From assembly GCA_949987705.1 (NCBI GenBank), contig OX465285.1:89661975-89725974 (forward strand): a stretch of DNA of 64,000 nucleotides, read 5' to 3'. Origin of the DNA: Thereva unica (Eukaryota > Arthropoda > Insecta > Diptera > Therevidae). Position 1 is the first letter of the stretch. The number at the start of each line of letters is the position of its first letter. This document shows, in pieces, positions 22,900 through 34,038 of this stretch. The notes beneath the pieces are model-generated. The model had not been told where the DNA came from. It was given only the letters and a program-made list of their open reading frames with translations, and did not search any database. The position numbers and the translations under genes were made by a program.

Positions 22900-23300
22900 G
22901 GGCAACCCACACGGTGAAACCTGCGTACTTGTGTACGTACCCCACTAGCGAAATATACTATCAGTCTTCCGAATGAAGGCAAGAAATTCTTTAATTTACG
23001 AAGAGCAGGCTTGAACAGGGCTCAAAAACTCTCTGATAAACGTTCTTCTTCTAAGCGAGATCAGACCAGGACATTCACAAAGAATATGTGTGGAAGTCTT
23101 GTCGGCTTTCATTCAGAATCGGCATTCTGTTTCTTGAGGCAGTCCTAGGTTGTGGAGATGATACCACAGTCTTACATGGCATGTCAGATAACCCACCAGC
23201 AACCTTAGGTCCGCTCTGTTTAAAGTGTCCCTTAAGCCAAAGGGTCATATAAGATCTTTAGCCTTTCTAAGACCTGGGACTTACTCCCAATAGGGTTAGT
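22900..23300 (-). pseudogene. LINE C-terminal (post-RNase H) fragment
   Basis: Minus-strand translation reads RLLVGYLTCHVRLWYHLHNL, GLPQETECRF, stop, MKADKTSTHILCECPGLISL, RRRTFIREF. This is the conserved C-terminal tail of R1/I/jockey-type elements, where a LxxGxLTGHxxL stretch precedes a CRFCxxxxETxxHxLCxCPxL zinc-finger-like motif. The second Cys of CxFC has become a stop codon; the rest of the finger is intact. It lies upstream (minus sense) of the RT fragment at 22060-22870, so these are parts of two elements, not one in order. Confidence 0.7.
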
Positions 23301-26300
23301 GCCTTAATTCATAGTTGAAGGGATTACTTGAGTCACATTTTTTCGGTATGGGTTGAACATGAGAAAGTCTCCAAGAGCTTGAATAAACACCGGAGAAGTA
23401 CGAAAAAGGATAAGGTAAAAACGAAGGCAAAAAGGATAACTCTCTTACGTACCTAAATACCTTGCAAGTCCTGAAGTAAAACTTTACCATTCACTGGGAG
23501 AAACGCTTGGTGGCAGCGGTAGGATAGCATTGCGGACTGAGTAGAACTCAAAGCGAACAGAGATGCTAATAAGTGGGCCTTGGATTTGCCGAAGTATGAT
23601 AGGAAATATGATGGCTAAACAAAATTTTAGCTGAGCGCTGCATTTTTTGCTGCATGTACTTATTAAGTTTAAAAACACAATCACTGTCATTAAACAGAAT
23701 GAGTAAATGCAGCTTAGCATTCAAATACGGTTTATGGTTTATGGTAGCGCAAATTTGAATCCATAAATTCTGAACCAACTCATTAAAGCTATAAATGGTG
23801 TTAAAAAATAAATTCATTAATTTAAGTAGATTGCATCCCTTTTAACTCTTTTAAACTAATAAATTTAATTTGCTTAATATTCCAGGAAGCAATAATTACA
23901 TTTCCGGGAAAAGAATAATTTAAATACATAATAAATTTTAATTTGATTTACACCTGCATAGCAAAACACACGAGTCCGTCTTTTTTCACGTGTTTACAAT
24001 CGATCATCAAACCTCGAAGCAAAATCCAGGAGAATTTACCTGATAATTAAAGCCACAATTTATCACACAATAATCACAACAAAATTTCCATTTTTATGGC
24101 GTGAAAATTCAGCTGTTACACCACACCGCAGTGTATATATGTATATAATTCGTGGAATCAGAGTACTGAAATCAATTGACAGGGGATGTTCACCCCCGCA
24201 ACCAGCAATCAGAAAAAATTACCGTTCATTAATCAGATAATAAGGGAGTAAAGAAGGAACATTGCCATGATAGTATAGACAGGAGCAGACAAAAGTAGAC
24301 AAACGACACCAGGATATACTGTCTACCACTATTCATGGATCTGGGGATGGATAAGGGACGATCCGGGGACATGGAAATTGGTGACTTCGCCCTACAACAC
24401 AGCTACACACTAATCACAATTCTCGTTGTTCATTTCCATTTTTCATTTTCACAACATGCCGCACAGACATAATTAATGCTAATGGGGCTCCCAACCCCCT
24501 GGAAATGTTGTCATGCAAATGCTGCTTTGCCGGAGGTGGAACCTTGGGAATAGTCAAAAAGAGTAAAGTTTTGTCCTGTGTTTTCCGGGGGCTCACCCCG
24601 TTCCCTGTGGAGTGAAAGATTCCGAAAGAACATCAAGGAAGACCCCGGAGAGAGAGAGCAGGGGTGGCGGGGCGGTCAAATTATACTTGTAATTAAAATA
24701 ACTCATAAAGTGCGCTTAATTTCACCACATACCGCCTCGACGAAGGGATGAATGAGGATATACACAACAATGAGGGGGACCGAGAAGGACTCTAGCCGGA
24801 TTAAGAGACCCTTCAGAGCTGGGTTTTTATGAGCTAACAGCAATCACCTTCCAGTACATAAAGCCCTGTTGATGGTCATCAGGATGTCGCCGGGCCTATA
24901 CACGCCGCCCGTTACGTTCGTTTTGACACGCACGCAGCGTTATGGTGCGGTGCATTTGTTAAATGGCCAGACCGACACACTGGAAGGGCTTTCGACAGAC
25001 ACATTCTGGGGGTATTTATTTTTTTTTTTCACCTAGTTTCCAACCCTCGACATAGTCTGTTGCATGTGACATGTTTTCGCCGAGGGAGACGTCAAAGATC
25101 CCGGAACAGACATTACTCGTACCTCGCCAGGCGGGGCTGCAGCTTGTACGACGAGGCAGCAATTGGAACAGCAACAACAAAAAAACTTCTGACGTAAAGG
25201 AAGTTTAGCCAGAACTCGTTACGACGACTACAATATATACTTGTGCTCATCTCACCCATCATTGTTTCACGCTAAGGTGAACTTTTCCACATAAACGAAC
25301 ACATGGAAAACATCAGAGCCGATGATGAAATCCTGCGAAGTTAGGGCGAGAGTTTGGGGAAACTGGTCCTGGTCCTGCTGATGTACCTACCCTAAGCTCA
25401 AAACATTTTCATGTCTTGCATGTTTTAACACACTGTCATAGCACCTTGTAACACCGAGAGAGTATTTTCTCATATATATCCTAGCACAAGGTCCTGGCGT
25501 CTCGTCCTTCCATGTCCCCCTTATCAAAAAAGGACCGCAATAATTAAGTCGTGTGGAAGTAATTCATTACGCGCCATCATCATAGATCCATTCTTGTTGA
25601 CGGTGTTTGTTCTACCGAAAAATAGGGGGGCCGCCGCTCTCCAAAAATATATACTTTACGACATGGACGTGTGCACGAATTTAAGATTCCATGTAAGTGA
25701 AATTACCAGATTTAATAGCTTCGGAAGGGTTGGCGCTAGAGGACGAACATAGAGCCTTTTCGTAGGAGACTTTTTTTGGGGGTTGGAGCAAGATGACATA
25801 AGCCAATGGTGACTTTTATGTGACAACGCCGTACTTAGACGCCCTATTTTCGAAATATTCAATCCCTTTTATGTTTCACGTTGTTGCAAGTTAGTTTGTA
25901 TAAGCTGAGGGTGTAGTTAGGTGATGATGGTGTCCGCCTTGTGGGTCGAAAGTCATTTGAAATGCAGATTGCCGTCGTACATGGTACGGTTATGGGTCGT
26001 GCTTTAAAGTTCCTCTTTTTTGGGCTATGCTGTGTTGTTTCTGATATGTTTTAAGAACGGTAAGTGACCCAAAATGACGGAGTATTACTTTAGGGTTATT
26101 TAAATGCCTTTTAAAAACCTTAAAAGTTTGCATAGCAAAAAACCTTTTGATGTTGGAGTGTTGTGTATGTGTGAAAGTTTAACTAGGGAATTTATGTATG
26201 GGTCGTTTTGGGTTGAAAGCAGATTGAGAACTGCTGAAAATCCTTTTCTGGAATTTAATTCTTTGCTATCTGGGATGTCTACTGTCAACTACAAAAGCAA

Positions 26301-26750
26301 AGAACTATTTTCATCAATTAAAACTAAAGTCTATCAACTCACTTTGGGGAAAATGGGGTTTTAATTAAAACTTTTTCAATTTGTATTTTAAATGCTTTAT
26401 CCAATTTTTCTTTCTTGAAATGTTTAATGAAGAGTATTTTAAAGTGTCAAATGAATGTTAAGACTCATATAAGTCATAGACAGTAGAAGAAAATAACATA
26501 CTTTCCTCAACAGGATTTGAATTTGTCATTTCTACTCATTGTGTCGAACTTTCCACAAAATTATTTTCGCAAATAAATTGATAGTATTGTAGTCTTGGCA
26601 TTGGCAGTTCCTTCAATCTTCTGTGCACTGTGAGTTTGCTGTTGGACATAATACTCTTTGGTAAAGCCATCAACATGCATGAAAGAACTTATCTCTGAGT
26701 TGAAGTCTTTCCCCTAACCATAAGACAGTGGGCCACCAGCTTTTAATAAG
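23301..26750. other. unique non-coding DNA with possible regulatory content
   Basis: No gene recognised. 24600-25650 is comparatively G+C-rich and repeat-free. Motifs of the TTTATGR/YCATAAA type recur (24098, 24713, 24827), plus GCTTAATT at 24716. A GA run lies at 24646-24658. The plus and minus ORFs at 26100-26364 mirror each other and have no domain. Confidence 0.3.
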
Positions 26751-27025
26751 CCCGAGCAGCAATAAAAAATGGCCTTACAACAGGCGAACACCGGCCGTTT
26801 GGGTTTTTAAGAAGCATATTATGGCCAAAGTAGTAAATAAGAAAACTTTTTTTTGAGTTTTTGTTTGTTTTTTAAAGTGTATACCGTCGATGTTTGTGTG
26901 TTGTTTGGTGTACGGCAGTACAGTCCTGCAAACGAACTTTTAATGACCCTCACATGGCCGAGGACTATATGGCAATCACAGTCGGTGTTCGCTCGTTGTA
27001 AGGTCATTTTTTATTGTTGCTCGGG
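26751..27025. mobile_element. 275-bp MITE with ~45-bp terminal inverted repeats, CCCGAGC family (copy 1)
   Basis: Left end CCCGAGCAGCAATAAAAAAT then GGCCTTACAACAGGCGAACA. Right end, inverse complement, CCCGAGCAACAATAAAAAAT then GACCTTACAACGAGCGAACA. About 40 of 45 bases agree. The inside is unique to the family and holds ATTATGGCC and CACATGGCCGAGGACTAT. No transposase. Two further partial copies occur at 50435-50620 and 60290-60431. I found no convincing target duplication, so the superfamily is open. Confidence 0.8.
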
Positions 27026-27389
27026 AGGAGCAGGTCCTTCAAAAACGTTGGGTATACAACATCGACGTGCATCAACTTTTTACCGATTTTAAGTAAACAT
27101 ACGACAAGCATCAGGAAAGAAAGAATATATGTACATATGCGGCAAATATTCCTTCCTGGAGTACTCTTAAACTGAGCGATTTGGATCTCAAAATCCTGAC
27201 CCGGTCAGAGCAAAATGTTCGATTTGCTACTTACAGATTATTTTCGACCCCTATGGCCTTCCAGACTATGAACCTACTCAAGGATTTTCATAGATGTCGA
27301 CTCACTGCGGTATTCAGTGATGATACGACCATAACATCAAGGGTATCTATGCAATGGTGAACTATATAGACTCGGTAAAAAGCATAAAG

Positions 27390-27770
27390 TGACTCCCCTG
27401 GGTTCGTGGACACAGCAAGATAGATCGGAAGAAGAAAATCGACTACCTAGACAAGTAGTCTAATACCTTCTGAGTACGACAAAGCACGTTGCAACTATTT
27501 TGGAGGAAAATTTCCATGATGAATGGGCTTTGAAGCCAGCCTGTTGACTGTCCGAAAAAATTCTAATGCTATCGCCTTTCAAAACTTCCTCAAGTTATAG
27601 CGTAGCGTAAGTCTTAATGGCATTAATTTCAGTCCGGAAAATATAGGACCATCTGCCCATTGAAATCGAGACCTTGGAGTTGAATCCTGCAACACAAGCC
27701 CCTGTAGTATATTTCACCTTCGATCCATCAGTAAACTCTTGGATGTTGTAGGAGTTCGGAAATACTGACT
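27390..27770 (-). pseudogene. LINE RNase H domain fragment
   Basis: Minus-strand frame gives EFTDGSKVKYTTGACVAGF (27690-27737) carrying the first catalytic Asp of RNase H (FTDGS). Then come FRTEINAIKTYATL (27600-27640) with the Glu of the ExxA helix, a stop, EEVLKGDSIRIFSDSQQAGF (27535-27590) with the SDSQ Asp, and KAHSSWKFSSKIVATC. The order and spacing match the RNase H domain of I/R1/LOA-type LINEs. One internal stop and loss of recognisable sequence after 27480 show decay. The flanking RT is not found here. Confidence 0.75.
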
Positions 27771-28049
27771 ACGAAAAATTATTTCTTATAGAGCTGAGCC
27801 GGACTAACAAGAGGCAGTACATTTGTACCTTACACGATAGTAAATTGCAGCGAGGCATCAATTTGTTTAAATTTCCCGATTCAAAAATAATGTCTTGCTG
27901 GTATATAAGCGTGTATCGGAATAAATGAGGCGAGGTGTGAATGTAAATACGTACCGGAGTGAAATTGCTTACTTTTTTTTGCCGCAGGAAAATTTCCAGC
28001 TTGAAATTAAGCGAGGTAAGGTGAGGAGGACCGCAACTCTTACGAACCA

Positions 28050-29075
28050 TACAAGAACTCATATGCTGCACCTGGCAGGAAGAATTTATACCTGAGGACT
28101 GGAAGAAAGCGATTATATGTTCAATATACAAGAAATGAGATAATTTAACCTGCAAGACATCTTACTCCTCAACCCCAGCAACAAAACCTTCATAATTCTT
28201 GTGAAACAAAAACTAGAACCTATAGCGGAAGGCCTTATAAGAGAATATCAAGCTAGTTTTAGGACGAACAGGTCAACATTGGACTCAATAAACAGAGAGA
28301 GGCTGTACAGGACCTTATTGGAATTAGGAGTCCCCTCAAAGCTGGTACGACTGAATATATGCGCAACAAATAGCTCACTGACGAAGGCTCCAAAATGCGT
28401 GATCCAAAATGCAGTAACAGAAAAGTTTGAAGTGCGACAAGGTCTTAGACAAGGAGATGGACTAGCCCCCATGCTTTTCAACCTTGTCCTAGAATGGGTG
28501 ATAAGGAAAACGTCAGTCCAGATAAGTGCATCAATAGCTAAACAATCGGTACAATTACTTTGTTATGAAGGAAGCTAATGTCGAATTAAAAGAGGCGGCA
28601 AAGGACATAGGCCTGAAGATAAACGAAGATGATGCAACAGTCCAGAGCAGGAAGATTTAGAATGGGAAGAAATATAACCATCGACGAACAAACCTCGAAG
28701 TAGTCGATAACACAGTTTACCTTGGGTCTACAATCACTAAAAGAAAAAGGAGCAATAATCAAACGAATAGTACTGGCAACAGGTTTGAGAGAAAAATTCT
28801 CAGATGCATAATAGGCCCAACCAGAGAAGACTGAAACTAGCCGGACACATAATCAGAATGGAGGACAAACGTAGCCCAAAACGGCTTACGGCATCAGAAA
28901 TTTCAGGAAATAGTCCAGTAGGTAGACCCAGTAGGAGATGTATAGACTCTGCGACGACTGAGAGGCAATGCTCAACATCTGGAACTGGACACATGCTCCA
29001 AGGGACCGTCAAATTTGGAGAAATGCCCTAGAGAAGGCCAAGGGTCGATTTGGGCTATAGCGCTATTGGATTGAT
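28050..29075 (+). pseudogene. non-LTR retrotransposon RT fragment (CFDP2/CR1-like endonuclease-RT family)
   Basis: Plus-strand landmarks in order: ELICCTWQEEFIPEDWKKAI with CSIYKK (28050-28135); EYQASFRTNRSTLDSI (28240-28290); RERLYRTLLELGVPSKLVRL; FEVRQGLRQGDGLAPMLFNL with VLEWVIRK (RT motif B, 28428-28510); QLLCYEGS where LLCYADD is expected; then KDIGLKINED; DNTVYLGSTITK; RLKLAGHIIRMEDKRSPKR (the RWAGHVxRM motif); and GRPSRRC with WTHAPRDRQIWRNALEKA-like residues to 29035. A deletion between STLDSI and NRERLY removes motif A (catalytic Asp), and the YADD box is deleted too. Several frameshifts; inactive. Confidence 0.85.
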
Positions 29076-31354
29076 GGATTATGTGCTTGATATTCAGGTA
29101 TATTGTAGCCAAACAGAAAAGCAAGTCTACGCCCAAGTATTTCGAAGATGGGCGTGTAAACCATGTAATGTAAGCCCTGAGGGTAATGACTACTTTCAAG
29201 CTGGATTGGTTAAGCCAATACTATATTAAAAACAGTATTCTTACACAAAACAAATGGTCGATGTTGGTCATTAAAATCGTTCTAGGCTTTGCAAAAATTT
29301 AATTGAAAAGGTTGTATCATAACAACAACTCCAGTTAATAGGTCAATGTCATAAAAAAATGATCTAAAATACATAAACCAAAACGGAAATTTACATAACC
29401 GCCGTAAATAACACCTCAACAACGTCGGACGATCTCATAAAAAGGCACAAGAAGAACATAACCTCTTTTAAAAGAAATCCAATCGAACTTCCTTCCTCCC
29501 AAAGCACACATCGAATTTTTTTTTTGTGTTCAACTAATTAAGGTTAATAAGTGTCTGCTGGTGTCTTGTGAAAAAGTATCGATATATAAATACTATGCCT
29601 TGCAACCTACACACTCCACACATCCAATTCCCAGGTAAAAACAGCCCAGATCTAAGTCTGTCTGTCTCTCCTCTCGGGCTTCATTTCGAGGCTAATCATA
29701 GACTAAATTAGTCAAATTATGATAATGGCATGGAGCCGCTGTCACTATGTAATATGAAAATGACTAGCCACAGCCCAGCCCCGAACGTCATCAAAGAGAA
29801 TGAGGCCTCGATGGTAATAACCGACCGGCTAAAGGCCGAGTCATTCCCTCTTCTCTAGTTCATCCAATTAAGAGAACTCGGCACGTTTTCCAGAAGACGA
29901 CAAAAAAAGGTGGTTTTGTTTTCATATCGAATATTAACCTTTTACCTGTCCCGAGAATTTCTTGTGTCCTATTCATAGATATTCTGCAGCCGGGGGTGTG
30001 AGTCCCTTTTCGACTTTTGTCCTTTTAAGGATCATAAAAGGCTGAAAATTGCGGCGGTCTTTTTTGGTAATGATGATATCATCAGGTAGGGAAAACCTTG
30101 TTCCTGTCATAATTTTCCAGGACTGTGAACCGGGTAAATATAGGCCCAGGGGATTTCACGGAAAAGTGCATTTAGGTGCACCGTCTGTCGGTCTGTCTGG
30201 CGCTCCACTTTTCGGATTGTGCCGCCAAACATAATGACTTTGTCCTGTCAACACACCCAGAACGGAGATTATCTGTTTGCAGCATAATTTGTCCATTATT
30301 TGGGCAAGCGTTCGACTTATCGGCCTAGTAATGGTGGAGCAAACACTTTACCAAAGCAAACAGACTATTTACAAATGAGTTTTCGATTCTTCCATCCGCC
30401 TGCATCGAGTCAATAAACTTTGAGAGGAGATTTTATTTGGCTAGTTTCTATGCGCATGTAAACCCATCACACGTTCTAGGAACTATGCCCTAAAGTTGAT
30501 TTTGTTGGATTTACACGGAAACAACCTTTGATGTTAGTCTAGAAACTAGAAAACAAGACTTTCAACGATTTCCCACAAATAAAGGTACAAGGAAATTATT
30601 TTACAACTACAAATCCCCTTCCATGTTTCTTTCTTGTTATCATACAATTGTCGTCATTTTTGGGATAGCGTGCCGCCGCGCGCATTCTGACGCCTTTATG
30701 ATTTTTTATGGCTTATTAAATGGATTAATTGGGGTAAAATGCCTGAAAGTCCGTTTAAAATTTTCAGGCAAAATTTATGATTCCTTGTAGTAATTAAACG
30801 TTTTCATAATTGATGACAGAGAGAGAGGATTTGTCTTGGGGAAACGTTTTAATTATTCGTAAAGCTGCCTTAAATCCTTAAAAGTATTGGTTTGGGTTTG
30901 CTGCTGGCTGTTGATGTGTTGTTGATGGATATCGGTATTAAATTTTAAGATGTGAAAAAGGTATGTGATTAATGCGAGCTTCATCGGGGATTTGTTTATT
31001 ACTTAAATCTTAAAGGGTAATTTATTTCAAATGTCAATTAAAGCGAAAGTGATGTAAAAATGTTGAGTTTTTTTTCAGGATTGCCTTCAACCTTCTTTGG
31101 AACGATGAAATTGTAATCTTCGGAGGGTATTGGTACACGATTCGAGGCATTGATCAAGACAAACTATCAATTGTCAGTCCGGACCAAGGAAGGATGCCCA
31201 ATCTCGCGAATTTCACCCTGATCCTTCCATTGGCAAAAATGATATATTCATTCCAACTCTTCTCTAACATTTCTACGTCTTTTTTATAGAACGTTCTCTC
31301 CAATCCATTGGAGCCATATTTCTTTACGGTGAGTATTTTTTGATCTTGAGAACA
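29076..31354. other. unique non-coding DNA, enhancer-like AT motifs around 30.7 kb
   Basis: No gene recognised. 29500-30300 is unique and moderately G+C-rich. At 30695-30740 the sequence holds TTTATGATTTTTTATGGC followed by GGATTAATTGG, and at 30760-30810 AAATTTATGATT and GTAATTAAACG; these are Hox/Abd-B/Caudal-type TTTATGR and TAAT core motifs. A CTGT/TCTG run is at 30184-30200. Function is inference only. Confidence 0.3.
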
Positions 31355-31536
31355 GGGGCCGGTTCGTGTATGTCGAAAGGCACTCGAAAGCTCTTGGGTT
31401 ATCGAGTTTTTGCATTAGGACACGAACAATTTTCTTTCGACCTATGCGAACGCTAAAATTTTCGTCGACAAAATTTTTCGACTTCAATTTCTTTTCGTTC
31501 GATTATCGTCGTTCGCCATACACGAACCGGCCCCAG
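31355..31536. mobile_element. 182-bp MITE with ~20-bp terminal inverted repeats, GGGGCCGGTTCG family
   Basis: Left end CAGGGGCCGGTTCGTGTATG and right end, inverse complement, CTGGGGCCGGTTCGTGTATG differ at one base. The arms continue with weaker pairing (GTCGAAAGG/GGCGAACG). CAGGGG ends fit hAT-type MITEs, but the flanking 8-mers do not match, so no target duplication supports this. Non-coding; overlapping ORFs on both strands (31284-31557) are by-products of the palindrome. Confidence 0.7.
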
Positions 31537-31666
31537 GTAAAAGTCGCTGAGGACTAAAAGTCCGTTTATACGTACAGACATCGAACGTGTCAGACACGCG
31601 CCGCAACAGCCAAAACAATATTCTTCTATACAGTGTGCATGAACGTATTTACATCTACCGTGACAG

Positions 31667-32433
31667 CAGAGCCGGCGCTTGGGTTTTTTGCGCCCGGTGC
31701 ACTATGCCATATTACGCCCCATAAGACAGTTAGACAGCTTCACCCCCGGCTTTACCGTTCGAACTGCGCAAGTTCTAGCAAATTGGTGTACTGAACTTCA
31801 ATTTCGGTTTCAGTTCCCATACATTTTCACATATTGAACTCAGGAAAAATAAAGCCTGAATTCGCCCAACAGAACATGAAATTGAGATCTAACATAAAAG
31901 CTCGCTCAAAAGAGAGTAATAAACTGGAATAATGGAATGTCATTCCAGAGGGCTTTTGCATTTCTAACTTCAAGCAAAAACTGAACATGACAGCCGGTGA
32001 AACCACTTATACGGATTGAATGGAACTTTATTGAACTGAGGCTGGGGAAGCCGGGGTACAAAGGAACAAATAAAGAGAGCAATTTCAGAGAATTTACAGA
32101 CACAATACAGAGCCATCGCAAAAAAAATTATTTTGTGTGAATGGATATGGTGTTTTTTACAGAATTTTCAAAAAGTGCTCCAAATAAATGAACAGACTTT
32201 TCTCTCACTTGGGAGATTTTTTCAAGAATTTCTTGAATCCCAAAGCTAAAATCTCTGGAGACTTTTTACGCGAGGAGTACAGAGACAGAAATAGGGTAAA
32301 TGTGTGTAATTTCTTGCGCCCGTGGAAATATTTTTCACATTTTTTTTCGCAGTTTAAATTTTTTTAAATCTTAATTTCTGAAATTGCGCCCGATGCAAGT
32401 GCACCATTCGCACCTATGAAAGTGCCGCCCCTG
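31667..32433. mobile_element. 767-bp non-autonomous hAT element with 8-bp target duplication
   Basis: Left terminus CAGAGCCGGCGC and right terminus, inverse complement, CAGGGGCGGCAC are imperfect terminal inverted repeats of the CAG-type expected for hAT transposons. Flanking 8-mers are CGTGACAG (31659-31666) and GGTGACAG (32434-32441), 7 of 8 identical, as for an hAT target-site duplication. Subterminal GCGCCCGGTGCA blocks occur near both ends (31687 and 32385). No transposase ORF. A shortened relative is at 41575-41758, confirming a family. Confidence 0.85.
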
Positions 32434-32441
32434 GGTGACAG

Positions 32442-33867
32442 GACCGCGCAGACGCATATCATTTCTCGGAGGCACGCTTTCTCGGACCGTACGAGAAATA
32501 TATTCAAAAGGCAGCATGAAAACTTTCCTTATTGATTGGCTTCTCCTCAACAGCTTGTTTGGAAAGTTTGAGGTTTTGACTTGTTTTGCTCGGCGGAGTG
32601 ATTTTTGATCAATGTGTGCGTGTACATGAATATGCAAGGCGCAGTTTTAGGCAGTACATTGAGTTTAATGTGATTCGTTATCGGCACGAGAAACGATTCG
32701 ATATCGATACGACCATGCAAATCGTTATCGGCACGAGAAAACGATTCCATGTCTTGCTCCGCTTTTATTGCTTTCGAATTCTTTTACGAGTCCGACTTCG
32801 AAGCAAGATTTCGCTTTTGGCCAAATCATTCTCGAATCGTTTCCGAATCGAAACGTTTGTAGGGCAGCCAGTATTCACGGAAAGAATATTTTGTCTGCGC
32901 GGTTCATGTCTGTACGTGTCTGCGAGTGTCTGCGAGTGTCTGTGAGAAGTATGAATAGAGCATCGAAACCGTGCAGACATTTTTCTTGTATATTTTCCAC
33001 TGAAAAGTGTTTGAACAAGGAACTTATTGTGCAATTTATCCAAAGTCGGCCGTGTTGTGTGGTATGTGGTGCCGTCCTGTGATACCACATATGGCTCAGA
33101 TCAAGACCTACACGTTCGGAATAAAAAAAGTCATTGATAAAAGCGCCAAAACTCTGAGAATTAGCGGTAACGGTGACATCATGGTCATTTTCGAAAAAAA
33201 TGTATCTTTCATCATTTCGATTACATTTTATAAAGTGCACCTCGTGTAGAAGTGCACTCAATGAATAATTAGAACAACGTCTATCTATCTATACACTTCA
33301 ATTTATTTACTAAATACCACGTCCACCTCACACGAGAAGATCTTCGGTTTATATAGAATCAATCATTTCATATCTTATCTTCTTAATCTATGTAATGAAA
33401 ATGTATTGATTAACTTCCACGTATTTTGATAAACAAGCACTGATTAAAAATTATTTATACACAATTTTGTTTGCGATTGTGACACAAAATACTTGAAAAT
33501 GGGGATAATGAAAAAGAGTTGACTCAAAAAAACGAATAGAACGATTATTAATCTAGAAAACTCTTAAAATTCTTGGTAAAACGCCATTTGACGACAATAA
33601 AGGGTTTTTTATCTGAAATTTAATAGAACTCAAAAATGTGATGTGCTCTCTAACTAAAGTGTTCAATAGAATTTCGATGAACATTTTTTATGCGGATTGT
33701 GACAAGCCCTAGTATTCTTACGCATAGTTTAAGGGTAATTAAAGTGTTGCCTCCTATTTTTCTCAGTTTTTAAGACGACATGAAGGTAGTACTAGGCTTT
33801 ATTTTAAAAATAATGACGAAAATTGTGGGTAGATCGCAGACTGCACGGATGATAAAGAAACAGAACA
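32442..33867. other. non-coding; 47-bp tandem pair and 10-bp repeat
   Basis: A 27-base unit with core CGTTATCGGCACGAGAAA is present at 32673-32700 and 32721-32748. GTGTCTGCGA is repeated three times at 32916-32946. Long ORFs on both strands (32547-33261) overlap in several frames, share no known domain and are judged by-products of CG-rich repeats. Confidence 0.4.
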
Positions 33868-34038
33868 TATGTCACTTCAACCCAATTACAACTCAACTCG
33901 GATATATGAGGCAAAATATCAACTCGACCCAGGTAGGAGAGTTAAGTTGAGTTTAGTGGACTAAGTTTAAACTTGACCCTCGTTTATAACTGGCTTGAAC
34001 CTGGGTTGAACCTGGTTTGAGCCTAGTCATAAACGGGA
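33868..34038 (+). mobile_element. MITE, CCCGTTTATGAC family (copy 2)
   Basis: Inverse orientation to copy 1 at 17435-17681. Shared blocks: ATGTCACTTCAACCCAATTA, ATATGAGGCAAAATATCAAC, CGTTTATAACTGG, and the end CCTAGTCATAAACGGG. It has two instead of three or four of the GGTTGAACCTGG-type tandem units, so length variation within the family comes from this internal array. No coding capacity. Confidence 0.65.

Noticed and set aside
32547..33261. Cluster of 100-128-aa ORFs on both strands
   Set aside because: Mutually overlapping frames kept open by CG-rich repeats; no domain.
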